From: DAOQTX01 sp035340715
Lineage (GTDB): Bacteria; Bacteroidota; Bacteroidia; AKYH767-A; OLB10
Reading direction: 5' to 3'
Assembly: GCA_035340715.1 (NCBI GenBank)
Contig: DAOQTX010000015.1
Location: forward strand, 1-46,899
Length of the DNA stretch: 46,899 nucleotides
Under the pieces are notes generated by a model. The model was not told the DNA's origin. It saw nothing but the letters and a program-made list of their open reading frames with translations, and made no database searches. Both the position numbers and the translations under genes were made by a program. Below are positions 16,275-23,678 of this stretch, in pieces (the first letter of the stretch is position 1; every line of letters starts with the position of its first letter).

Positions 16275-16771
16275 TGCACTATTCAGAAATAATTGACCGC
16301 AAAATCATCAAAGACGATCAACTGGATTCTTTTATTTTTCGGAATCGCTTCTTAGGGAAGAAAATAGTTTTTACCAATGGGTGTTTCGATCTTATTCATT
16401 TAGGGCATGTATCCTATCTGGCAGAAGCTGCTGCTTTAGGTGATTTATTGATCCTTGGAGTGAATGGCGATGAATCGATCAAACGATTAAAAGGAAACTC
16501 CCGCCCCATTCAAGATGAAAATTCACGTGTAAGAATTTTAGCTTCTTTTGCCTTTGTTGGGGCAGTTTGTGTCTTTAATGAAGACACTCCTTACAATTTG
16601 ATATCAAGAATTCTCCCCGATATCCTGGTAAAAGGAAGTGATTATGAGCCAAAAGATATTGTGGGATACGATATTGTAACTAAAAACAATGGAAAAGTGA
16701 TTACAATTGATTATCTTCACGGGTACTCGACAAGCAATATTGAAGAAAAGATTTTAAGCGGTAAGAAATAA
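16274..16771 (+). CDS. rfaE2: D-glycero-beta-D-manno-heptose 1-phosphate adenylyltransferase (RfaE2-type)
   Basis: A cytidylyltransferase-fold nucleotidyltransferase, 165 residues, equivalent to the C-terminal domain of HldE. The signature FTNGCFDLIHLGHVSYL carries the HxGH nucleotide-binding motif, followed by GVNGDESIKRLKG, RPIQDENSRV, DILVKGSDY and the C-terminal HGYSTSNIEEKI. The family activates heptose-1-phosphate to ADP-heptose for lipopolysaccharide core or S-layer glycans. The N-terminal kinase domain of HldE is absent, so a separate HldA-type kinase would be needed elsewhere. It overlaps the previous stop by one base (TAATG). Confidence 0.88.
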   Translation: MHYSEIIDRKIIKDDQLDSFIFRNRFLGKKIVFTNGCFDLIHLGHVSYLAEAAALGDLLILGVNGDESIKRLKGNSRPIQDENSRVRILASFAFVGAVCVFNEDTPYNLISRILPDILVKGSDYEPKDIVGYDIVTKNNGKVITIDYLHGYSTSNIEEKILSGKK

Positions 16772-16846
16772 TCTCGATTCTACTGAACCCTGTAAGCGAT
16801 CCTTCGTAAATTCTTTTGATTTAAGTTTTATTAAACAAATAAAGTC

Positions 16847-17275
16847 ATGAAGATATTATCTTTTGTATTGGCTGGGTTTTTAATCCTATCATTTAGTTCT
16901 TGCGAAAACAAGCAGTGGTTACAATCAGAAAAAAAACTCAAAAAAGAAATTCAAGGTTCTTGGCAAAGAATTTATGCCAGTCCCAGTATCGAAAACCGGT
17001 ACGAACATTGGATCTTTAATGATGGTGCCATTTATATTACGAAACGCAATACAGACGGGTCTATCGATACAACCGATCATGGTAAATATCGTATTGATGC
17101 AACTATGTTTGAGCCTTTCTTAATTACTTCCGATTTAGAACAACATGTACCAAATGTTTCAATGGAAAAATTAAATGGTAAATGGACCATAGTTGAATTG
17201 GAAGACGGTATTCTCTATATCGCTCACCAACCAGAAAATTCTGGTGTAATTCAAAGGGAGTTTATCAAGAAATAA
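16847..17275 (+). CDS. Small lipoprotein, unknown function
   Basis: A 142-residue protein with a clear lipoprotein signal: hydrophobic residues 4-16 and a lipobox FSSC with the modified cysteine at 19. The mature part is charged, then beta-rich (GSWQRIYASPS, HWIFNDGAIYITKR, YRIDATMFEPF, NGKWTIVELEDGILYI), a pattern reminiscent of small lipocalin-like lipoproteins in Bacteroidota. I cannot place it in a named family with confidence. It lies in the same direction as rfaE2 and radA, with 75 and 40 bases of spacing. Confidence 0.7.
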   Translation: MKILSFVLAGFLILSFSSCENKQWLQSEKKLKKEIQGSWQRIYASPSIENRYEHWIFNDGAIYITKRNTDGSIDTTDHGKYRIDATMFEPFLITSDLEQHVPNVSMEKLNGKWTIVELEDGILYIAHQPENSGVIQREFIKK

Positions 17276-17315
17276 AAAATCAGCTATTCAATAATTAATT
17301 CTTTACTTTGGTGAT

Positions 17316-18677
17316 ATGTCCAAAGTAAAGACTGTTTTCTTTTGCAAAAACTGTGGTGCCGAGTCTGGCAAATGGGTTGGCAAATGTCCTTCCTGCAACG
17401 AATGGAATACATACATTGAAGAACTTAAAGTTAAAAATGGCAACAGTTCATTAAAACTTGAAAAAAGAAATACAGCTCCACAAAGTTTAACCCATATTGA
17501 AGAACATAAAGCTCACTTTATTCAAATTACCGACAAAGAACTCAGTAGAGTTTTGGGAGGAGGAATAGTACCCGGTGCTATTGTTCTCTTGGGTGGTGAG
17601 CCGGGCATCGGAAAGTCTACCTTGCTTTTACAATTGATGCTTCAGGAGAGCAATATTAAAACACTATATGTTTCTGGTGAAGAAAGCGAACAACAATTAA
17701 AACAGAGAGCGCTGCGGGTAGGCGCGGCACACAGCAATAGTTTCATTTTGTGTGAAACCGACACGAGAAACATATTTAAGCATTTAAAGGAGTTACAACC
17801 CGATTTAATCATCATAGATTCTATTCAAACTATGCACTCCGATTTGCTTGAAGCTTCAGCCGGAAGCATTAGTCAAATTAGAGAAACAGCTGCTGAATTT
17901 TTACGCTTTGCCAAACAAAATAATACTCCTGTATTTTTGATTGGGCACATTACAAAAGAAGGAATAATTGCAGGCCCTAAAATATTAGAGCATATGGTCG
18001 ATACAGTACTTCAGTTTGAAGGCGACCGTCATCATGCCTATCGTATGGTGCGGTCCATCAAAAACCGATTTGGCTCTACATCAGAATTGGCCATTTATGA
18101 AATGCGACCTGAAGGTTTAATTGCAGCCGAAAACCTATCCGATATTTTTATTACACAACGCAATCAGCCTATCAGTGGAAATGCTATTGCTGCTACAATG
18201 GAAGGCATTCGGCCTATGTTTATAGAAGTGCAAGCATTAGTCAGTTCTGCTGTTTACGGAACTCCACAAAGGTCTTGCACCGGATTCGATATCAAGCGTT
18301 TCAATATGCTCTTAGCAGTTTTAGAAAAAAGATGCGGATTCAAGTTAGCCGCCAAAGATTCCTTTTTAAATATTGCAGGAGGCATTCGCATTGAGGACCC
18401 TTCAGTCGATTTAGCCATTATAAGCGCAACTCTTTCTTCTGCAGAGGATCTTCCAATTGATTCAATGAACTGTTTTTGTGGTGAGGTCGGTCTTACCGGT
18501 GAAATAAGACCGGTGAGCAGAATTGAAAACAGAATTAAGGAAGCAATAAAGCTTGGTTTTGAATCATTCTATTGTTCCTCCTATAATCTGAAAGGACTCG
18601 ATAAAACCTTGCTTAGTCAAATAAAAACAATACCGGTTAATCGTGTTGACGAAGTGTTCAAACATTTATTTGGCTAA
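17316..18677 (+). CDS. radA: DNA repair protein RadA/Sms
   Basis: A DNA-dependent ATPase that drives branch migration during recombinational repair; 453 residues, normal length. The N-terminal C4 zinc finger is C10-x2-C13 and C24-x2-C27. The Walker A loop GEPGIGKST spans 94-102, Walker B is LIIIDSIQT, and the RadA-specific KNRFG motif follows (SIKNRFGSTSE). The C-terminal Lon-protease-like domain includes AAKDSFLNIAGGIRI and GEVGLTGEIRPV. A near -7 element (TACTTTG, one base short of consensus) ends about 5 bases before the ATG. Confidence 0.97.
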   Translation: MSKVKTVFFCKNCGAESGKWVGKCPSCNEWNTYIEELKVKNGNSSLKLEKRNTAPQSLTHIEEHKAHFIQITDKELSRVLGGGIVPGAIVLLGGEPGIGKSTLLLQLMLQESNIKTLYVSGEESEQQLKQRALRVGAAHSNSFILCETDTRNIFKHLKELQPDLIIIDSIQTMHSDLLEASAGSISQIRETAAEFLRFAKQNNTPVFLIGHITKEGIIAGPKILEHMVDTVLQFEGDRHHAYRMVRSIKNRFGSTSELAIYEMRPEGLIAAENLSDIFITQRNQPISGNAIAATMEGIRPMFIEVQALVSSAVYGTPQRSCTGFDIKRFNMLLAVLEKRCGFKLAAKDSFLNIAGGIRIEDPSVDLAIISATLSSAEDLPIDSMNCFCGEVGLTGEIRPVSRIENRIKEAIKLGFESFYCSSYNLKGLDKTLLSQIKTIPVNRVDEVFKHLFG

Positions 18678-18711
18678 TCGTTTCCCTTCATTCGTCAATG
18701 AGTTAAATACG

Positions 18712-18719
18712 TATTTTTG
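18712..18719 (+). promoter_or_regulatory. -7 element of glyQS, predicted leaderless
   Basis: TATTTTTG is a perfect TAnnTTTG and ends five bases before the ATG at 18725. No exact TTTG occurs at the right distance; TTCG at 18691-18694 (17 bases upstream) is the best partial match. If used, the mRNA starts at or within a base or two of the start codon. Confidence 0.5.
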
Positions 18720-18724
18720 CCCTC

Positions 18725-20263
18725 ATGACAAATAATGCTGATCTATTTAAAAATATCATTTCTCATTGCAAGGAATATGGATTTATTTTCCAGTCCTCTG
18801 AAATTTATGATGGCCTAAGTGCCGTTTATGACTATGGTCAAAATGGAGCGGAACTGAAAAATAATATTCGCAACTATTGGTGGAAAGCCATGGTGCAAAT
18901 GAATGAAAATATTGTTGGAATTGATGCCTCGATCTTTATGCATCCTACCACTTGGAAAGCATCCGGTCACGTTGATGCTTTTAATGATCCATTAATCGAT
19001 AATAAAGATTCAAAAAAAAGATATAGAGCAGATGTTCTAATAGAAGAACATATTGCTAAGATTAATGCTAAGATTGAAAAGGAAGTTGAAAAAGCAGCTA
19101 AACGTTTTGGGGATTCATTTGACAAAAAACAATTCGTAGAAACCAACGCAAGAGTTATTGAATACAACAATAGAATTTCTCAGATCAATCAAAGATTTAA
19201 ATCAGGTCTAGAGTCAAACAATCTTGATGAAATAAGACAAATCATTTTAGATTGTGAAATCGTTTGTCCAATATCCGGTTCAAAAAACTGGACTGAAGTT
19301 CGACAATTTAACCTAATGTTTTCAACACAAATGGGAAGTGTATCTGAGGATTCAAACACCATTTATCTGCGCCCCGAAACTGCACAAGGAATTTTTGTAA
19401 ATTTTTTAAATGTTCAAAAAACAGGACGAATGAAAATTCCATTTGGAATTGCTCAAACTGGGAAGGCTTTTAGAAATGAAATCGTGGCTCGCCAATTTAT
19501 ATTCAGAATGCGAGAGTTTGAACAAATGGAGATGCAGTTCTTTGTTAAGCCGGGTAGTGAAATGCAATGGTATGCTCATTGGAAAGAACAGAGAATGCTC
19601 TGGCATAAATCGTTAGGATTTTCAAGTGACGCTTACCGATTTCATGACCATCTAAAATTAGCACATTATGCCAATGCCGCATGCGATATTGAATTCAAAT
19701 TTCCATTCGGATTTAAAGAGTTGGAAGGCATACATTCTAGAACCGATTTTGATTTAAAGAATCACGAATTGCATAGTGGTAAGAAACTTCAATATTTCGA
19801 TCCTGAAGAAAATACCAACTATATCCCATATGTTGTGGAAACTTCAATTGGATTAGATCGTATGTTTTTGGCAATTCTCTCCGCTGCATATACTGAAGAA
19901 AAATTAGAGGACGGAAGTGATCGTGTGGTATTAAAAATTCCGACATTCTTATCACCTTATCAAGTAGCAATACTTCCATTAGTTAAAAAAGATGGGCTGC
20001 CTGAAAAAGCGAGGGAAATAGTTGATCAACTAAAGTTTGAATACAATTGTCAGTACGAAGAAAAGGATTCGATTGGTAAAAGATACAGAAGACAAGATGC
20101 AATTGGCACACCCTATTGCATTACTGTTGATCACCAATCTTTGGAAGATCATACGGTGACAATACGCGACCGTGACTCAATGGTTCAAGATCGAATTGAA
20201 ATATCTAAAATAAATGAAATTGTGAAAGATAAAGTGAGCTTACAAAAAGTACTAAGCGCTTAA
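18725..20263 (+). CDS. glyQS: Glycyl-tRNA synthetase, alpha2 type
   Basis: A class II aminoacyl-tRNA synthetase of the dimeric alpha2 form (as in archaea, eukaryotes and many bacteria), not the alpha2beta2 GlyQ/GlyS form; 512 residues. The N-terminal segment covers SEIYDGLSAVYDYGQNGAE and NYWWKAMV, motif 2 lies around RPETAQGIFVNF and FRNEIVARQFIFRMREFEQ, and motif 3 is VVETSIGLDRMFLAIL. The C-terminal anticodon-binding domain contains SPYQVAILPLVKK and RRQDAIGTPYCITVD. Its last 12 bases overlap the 3' end of the convergent T9SS sorting-domain gene. Confidence 0.96.
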   Translation: MTNNADLFKNIISHCKEYGFIFQSSEIYDGLSAVYDYGQNGAELKNNIRNYWWKAMVQMNENIVGIDASIFMHPTTWKASGHVDAFNDPLIDNKDSKKRYRADVLIEEHIAKINAKIEKEVEKAAKRFGDSFDKKQFVETNARVIEYNNRISQINQRFKSGLESNNLDEIRQIILDCEIVCPISGSKNWTEVRQFNLMFSTQMGSVSEDSNTIYLRPETAQGIFVNFLNVQKTGRMKIPFGIAQTGKAFRNEIVARQFIFRMREFEQMEMQFFVKPGSEMQWYAHWKEQRMLWHKSLGFSSDAYRFHDHLKLAHYANAACDIEFKFPFGFKELEGIHSRTDFDLKNHELHSGKKLQYFDPEENTNYIPYVVETSIGLDRMFLAILSAAYTEEKLEDGSDRVVLKIPTFLSPYQVAILPLVKKDGLPEKAREIVDQLKFEYNCQYEEKDSIGKRYRRQDAIGTPYCITVDHQSLEDHTVTIRDRDSMVQDRIEISKINEIVKDKVSLQKVLSA

Positions 20264-20644
20264 TGCAATTTTAGCACTGATCAAAGAAACTCTTTTTGTT
20301 ACCACTGCATTAGATGTTTGTACTCTTATGAAATAATATCCCGGCTGACAGTTGGACAAATTAAGAGACATCATATTCTCATTCAGAAACATTATTTGAT
20401 TTTTTGGAACAATATTTCCAAGCATATCGAATACAATAATCTTTACGCTTTGCAGTGATTGTTGATCTTTAAATCGAATATTCACAAGGTTAGAAGTAAC
20501 TAAAGGTGAAATATCTATCCCTGAGTTATTCCTTTGAAAATTTAATCCACCGGCATTATCAACTCCGGCCATTCCGCTTTGAATATTGGATAGGGCAAAC
20601 ACAATCATTAAGATAAAGGCTGAACTGAGATATAACTTTTTCAT
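20252..20644 (-). CDS. Minimal T9SS substrate: signal peptide plus sorting domain
   Basis: The start is taken at 20644 (MKKLYLSSAFILMIVFALS), giving 130 residues; an upstream ATG at 20689 would put 15 polar residues before the signal peptide. After the signal peptide (about 1-25) comes a short linker, and then about 85 residues typical of a type A T9SS sorting domain: GIDISPLVTSNLVNIRF, VKIIVFDMLGN, LNLSNCQPGYYFIRVQ and VVTKRVSLI. There is essentially no passenger domain. It may be a tiny cell-surface protein, or a remnant of a longer substrate. It follows pth with about 58 bases of spacing and overlaps glyQS tail to tail by 12 bases. Confidence 0.75.
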   Translation of the reverse strand: MKKLYLSSAFILMIVFALSNIQSGMAGVDNAGGLNFQRNNSGIDISPLVTSNLVNIRFKDQQSLQSVKIIVFDMLGNIVPKNQIMFLNENMMSLNLSNCQPGYYFIRVQTSNAVVTKRVSLISAKIALSA

Positions 20645-20702
20645 GATCTTAAAGTTTTGTTTATTGTAATGTAATACATCACAATCCAAAAATCATGCTT
20701 TT

Positions 20703-21266
20703 CTACTTATTGTTATAGGTATTCATAACAAAATTAAGTCCGGAAAAGGTAAAATTCATTATGGCTTCACAGGACAAGCTAATTCTGGCTTCTAAAAGCC
20801 TTTTTTCTTCATCACTCCATTCGCCTAAAACATAGTCAACTTGCTTGCCTTTATTAAATTCATTGCCAATGCCAAATCGTAATCGAGCGTAATTATCTGA
20901 TTTAAGAATCTCGGTAATATCTTTGAGTCCATTGTGACCTCCATCTCCCCCTTTTGCCTTTATACGTATTTGACCAAAAGGTAAGGCAAGATCATCTACA
21001 AGCACAATTAGCTTATCGATAGGAATATTCTCTGATTGCATCCAGTATTGCACTGCCTTTCCACTCAGATTCATGAAGGTGGTAGGCTTTATCAGCACTA
21101 TGGTTCTACCTTTGTTTTTAAACTGACTCACAAATGCATGACGATCTAAAACAAAAGATGCTCTCGCTTTATCGGCAAGAGCATCTGCAATTTTAAAACC
21201 AATATTGTGTCTGGTATTATCGTATTCAGGTCCTATATTGCCTAATCCGGCTACCAGATATTTCAA
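20703..21266 (-). CDS. pth: Peptidyl-tRNA hydrolase
   Basis: A cytoplasmic enzyme that releases peptides from prematurely dropped-off peptidyl-tRNAs; 187 residues. Catalytic H20 and N10 are visible in GLGNIGPEYDNTRHNIGF. Other family blocks are KPTTFMNLSGKAVQYW, VDDLALPFGQIRIKAKGGDGGHNGLKDI (with the aspartate that activates the histidine) and YARLRFGIG. It is 12 bases downstream of rplY in the common order prs-rplY-pth. Confidence 0.97.
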   Translation of the reverse strand: MKYLVAGLGNIGPEYDNTRHNIGFKIADALADKARASFVLDRHAFVSQFKNKGRTIVLIKPTTFMNLSGKAVQYWMQSENIPIDKLIVLVDDLALPFGQIRIKAKGGDGGHNGLKDITEILKSDNYARLRFGIGNEFNKGKQVDYVLGEWSDEEKRLLEARISLSCEAIMNFTFSGLNFVMNTYNNK

Positions 21267-21278
21267 AATACCAATAGA

Positions 21279-21908
21279 TTAATCTTCTTTCTTATCTTCT
21301 CCGGATTCTGAGGAAGCAGAATCCGCTGTAGGTGCTGCTGCAGCAACAGGAGTCTCTTCAACAACCTGACGGGTAACTCGAACCGCAACTACAATATTAT
21401 TCGGAGAGTCTAAAAACGTAACTCCTTTCATATCTATATCTGCAACACGAATACTATCACCAATCATCAATTTCTCAACATTCAATTCTACTCGATCCGG
21501 AAGATCAGCCGGAAGTGCCTTAACACTTAGTTTACGTGCTTTAATCATAAGCTTTCCTCCCATTTTTACACCTTCAGAACTACCATTGATTTGAACCGGC
21601 ACAGACATTTTTACTGGCTTGTCATCGTGCACTTGAAGAAAGTCAATGTGTAATATTTCATCTGTTACAGGATGGAATTGAATTTCCTGAATGATACACT
21701 TTACATTAGCACCTTCTAGTTCAATATTCACTAAGTATACTTCTGGAGTATAGATCAAGTCTCTTAAGCTAAGCTTAGGAGTAGAAAAGTGTAAACTTTC
21801 TTTTCCACCATATACGATACAAGGTATACTCTCCCTCTCTCTGATTTCACGCAATCCTTGCTTTGATAAATCAGTTCGTTTCTCGGCTTTAATTTCAAAT
21901 GTTTTCAT
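21279..21908 (-). CDS. rplY: 50S ribosomal protein bL25 (CTC type)
   Basis: A 5S rRNA-binding ribosomal protein, 209 residues, of the long CTC/TL5 form. The N-terminal L25 domain runs to about 95 (RTDLSKQGLREIRERESIPCIVYGG, internal residues shown in part; HPVTDEILHIDFLQV). A beta domain follows (VPVQINGSSEGVKMGGKLM, then LPADLPDRVELNVEKLMIGDSI), with an acidic low-complexity tail (SSESGEDKKED). It sits 14 bases downstream of prs. Confidence 0.96.
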   Translation of the reverse strand: MKTFEIKAEKRTDLSKQGLREIRERESIPCIVYGGKESLHFSTPKLSLRDLIYTPEVYLVNIELEGANVKCIIQEIQFHPVTDEILHIDFLQVHDDKPVKMSVPVQINGSSEGVKMGGKLMIKARKLSVKALPADLPDRVELNVEKLMIGDSIRVADIDMKGVTFLDSPNNIVVAVRVTRQVVEETPVAAAAPTADSASSESGEDKKED

Positions 21909-21922
21909 TCTTTATTGTTGTA

Positions 21923-22858
21923 TTATGCTTTTATAAATAATGGACTTATAGATTCGTATGCGTAAACTTTGTGTATTGCTTTTGCAAACAAAGCACCTGA
22001 ACTTAACATACGTATTTTACTTGATTTTCCTTTGAGCGGAAGTGTGTCACAAACTACCAATTCAGTTAATAATGAATTTTCAATTTTTTCAATTGCATTA
22101 CCACTAAGTACAGGGTGTGTACACAATGCGCGTACAGATTTTGCACCATGGTCAACCAACAAAGCCGCTGCTTTACATAAAGTTCCACCGGTATCAACAA
22201 TATCGTCCACCAAGACAATATTCTTTCCTTCAATATCCCCAATCACCTGCATACCATCCACTTCGTTTGCTCTTTTCCTTCTTTTGTCAATGATGGCCAT
22301 ATCGGCTTTAAAGTACTTAGCATATTCTCTCGAACGATGAACTCCGCCCATGTCGGGAGCACATATTACTAAGTTATCTAACTCCAATTCTTTTATATAA
22401 GGCACAAAAATAGTTGAAGCATCTAAATGATCAACCGGCACATCAAAAAAGCCTTGTATTTGAGGAGCGTGTAAATCCATCGTCATTACTCTGGTCACTC
22501 CTGCTGCACTCAGAAGATTAGCAATTAGCTTTGCTGCTATCGCTACCCTTGGCTTATCTTTTCGATCACTTCTAGCAAAACCAAAATAAGGTATAACAGC
22601 AGTAATATAGTGTGCTGAAGCACGCTTGGCCGCATCAATCATCAACAACAGTTCGAATAAATTATCTGTTGGGGCAAAAGTTGATTGAATTAGAAATACA
22701 TCACATCCCCTAACCGATTCATCAAATGAAGGAGAGAACTCACCATCGCTGAATCGAGTAACAGTAACTTCGCCCATAGGAGACCCATATTGCTCAGCTA
22801 TTTGTTCAGCCAAATATCTTGATCCGGATCCTGAAAATATCTTTACCTGTGATTCCAA
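21923..22858 (-). CDS. prs: Ribose-phosphate pyrophosphokinase (PRPP synthetase)
   Basis: It makes PRPP from ribose-5-phosphate and ATP for purine, pyrimidine, histidine, tryptophan and NAD synthesis; 311 residues. Motifs are RFSDGEFSPSFDESVRGCDVFLIQ (shown in part), the nucleotide/flexible loop YFGFARSDRKDKPR, MDLHAPQIQGFFDVPVDHL with the Mg-binding histidine, and the PRPP loop NIVLVDDIVDTGGTL. It is the first gene of the prs-rplY-pth run and has its own promoter. Confidence 0.97.
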   Translation of the reverse strand: MESQVKIFSGSGSRYLAEQIAEQYGSPMGEVTVTRFSDGEFSPSFDESVRGCDVFLIQSTFAPTDNLFELLLMIDAAKRASAHYITAVIPYFGFARSDRKDKPRVAIAAKLIANLLSAAGVTRVMTMDLHAPQIQGFFDVPVDHLDASTIFVPYIKELELDNLVICAPDMGGVHRSREYAKYFKADMAIIDKRRKRANEVDGMQVIGDIEGKNIVLVDDIVDTGGTLCKAAALLVDHGAKSVRALCTHPVLSGNAIEKIENSLLTELVVCDTLPLKGKSSKIRMLSSGALFAKAIHKVYAYESISPLFIKA

Positions 22859-22889
22859 TGATTGTTACGGTTTTTTGAAAAATGGGACG

Positions 22890-22921
22890 CAAATTAACAA
22901 AAAATAAAGCAGGTCTCCAAA
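22890..22921 (-). promoter_or_regulatory. prs promoter
   Basis: On the minus strand TTTG (complement of 22918-22921) is followed after 20 bases by TTAATTTG (complement of 22890-22897), one mismatch from TAnnTTTG. The predicted start is near 22883, about 25 bases before the prs ATG. Confidence 0.6.
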
Positions 22922-23031
22922 ATATTATTTAGTATCCAAAAGCCTTATTTCTCAATAATTTCAATAGAATCCACAAACACACTTTTTTTTAATCAATATA
23001 TCAATTTTATGCATTTTTTAATTAAAAAAAT

Positions 23032-23039
23032 TACCTTCG
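23032..23039 (+). promoter_or_regulatory. Possible -7 element of tRNA-Leu
   Basis: TACCTTCG, a TAnnTTYG form, lies 14 bases before the tRNA 5' end. The same core followed by CAA recurs upstream of ileS and, as TATCTTCGCAA, upstream of rlmN. The AT-rich sequence upstream has no exact TTTG at the usual distance. Confidence 0.45.
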
Positions 23040-23053
23040 CAATCCAAATTTAT

Positions 23054-23140
23054 GCCCGGGTGGCGGAACTGGTAGACGCGCCAGACTCAAAATCTGGTGA
23101 TGGCAACATCGTGGGGGTTCGATTCCCTTCCCGGGTACCA
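23054..23140 (+). tRNA. tRNA-Leu (anticodon CAA)
   Basis: An 87-base class II tRNA with the CCA end encoded. The acceptor arm GCCCGGG (23054-23060) pairs with CCCGGGT (with a terminal G-T pair), followed by A and CCA. The D-arm region is TGGCGGAACTGGTAGACG. The anticodon stem CCAGA/TCTGG encloses the loop CTCAAAA, giving anticodon CAA, which reads UUG leucine codons. The long variable arm (TGATGGCAACATCGT) and the T-loop GGTTCGATTCC are typical of tRNA-Leu. Confidence 0.96.
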
Positions 23141-23141
23141 G

Positions 23142-23170
23142 GAAAAAGCAGCGATCATGGCTGCTTTTTC
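23142..23170 (+). terminator. Intrinsic terminator after tRNA-Leu
   Basis: A perfect 11-bp stem, GAAAAAGCAGC (23142-23152) with GCTGCTTTTTC (23160-23170), and a 7-base loop, followed by a T-rich stretch. It begins two bases after the tRNA CCA end and separates the tRNA from the deaminase gene. Confidence 0.85.
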
Positions 23171-23193
23171 TTTGTTTTTATATTTTTATTCCA

Positions 23194-23661
23194 ATGATCC
23201 AAAAGCCCAGTTTCGATGAGATTTATATGGAATTAGCTAAAAACCTTAGCAAAAAATCTCATTGTGTTAAGATTCAAGTGGGAGCCGTACTCACTAAAGA
23301 AACACGAATCATTTCTTTAGGCTATAATGGCCCTCCTGCCGGAACACACAATTGCGATGAAGAATGGCCAAACGTAGGATGTCCACGTTCAGTACGCGGT
23401 GGGTGTTCTTTGGCTTTGCACGCTGAAGAAAATGCAATTTTATATGCGGCAAAAAATAAAGTCGATTTGGAGGGATCAACATTATACATCACCTTATCGC
23501 CTTGCATTTCATGTGCTCGAATAATATATACTACCGGAATTAAAGAGGTGGTTTATCTGAACAAGTATTCTGAGTATAAAAAAATAGAATTTGAGGAAGG
23601 AATAGACTTTTTAGAAAAATTTGGTGTTGTAGTAAGACAGTTGGCGAGTGAGCCAATATAA
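23194..23661 (+). CDS. Deoxycytidylate (dCMP) deaminase family protein
   Basis: A zinc-dependent cytidine-deaminase-fold enzyme, 155 residues, expected to convert dCMP to dUMP for thymidylate synthesis. The zinc ligands and catalytic glutamate are H76 and E78 (LHAEENAIL) and C104/C107 (SPCISCARI). Other dCMP-deaminase blocks are SYNGPP-like LGYNGPPAGTHNC and the Cys-rich VGCPRSVRGGCSLA. Its ATG is 23 bases after the tRNA terminator hairpin. The S41 peptidase gene follows after 17 bases and is probably co-transcribed. Confidence 0.92.
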   Translation: MIQKPSFDEIYMELAKNLSKKSHCVKIQVGAVLTKETRIISLGYNGPPAGTHNCDEEWPNVGCPRSVRGGCSLALHAEENAILYAAKNKVDLEGSTLYITLSPCISCARIIYTTGIKEVVYLNKYSEYKKIEFEEGIDFLEKFGVVVRQLASEPI

Positions 23662-23678
23662 AAGGAGAAATAATAAAA

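Noticed and set aside
23009..23197. 62-residue open frame on the plus strand
   Set aside because: It runs straight through the tRNA-Leu gene and its terminator; the translated sequence is a by-product of tRNA structure.
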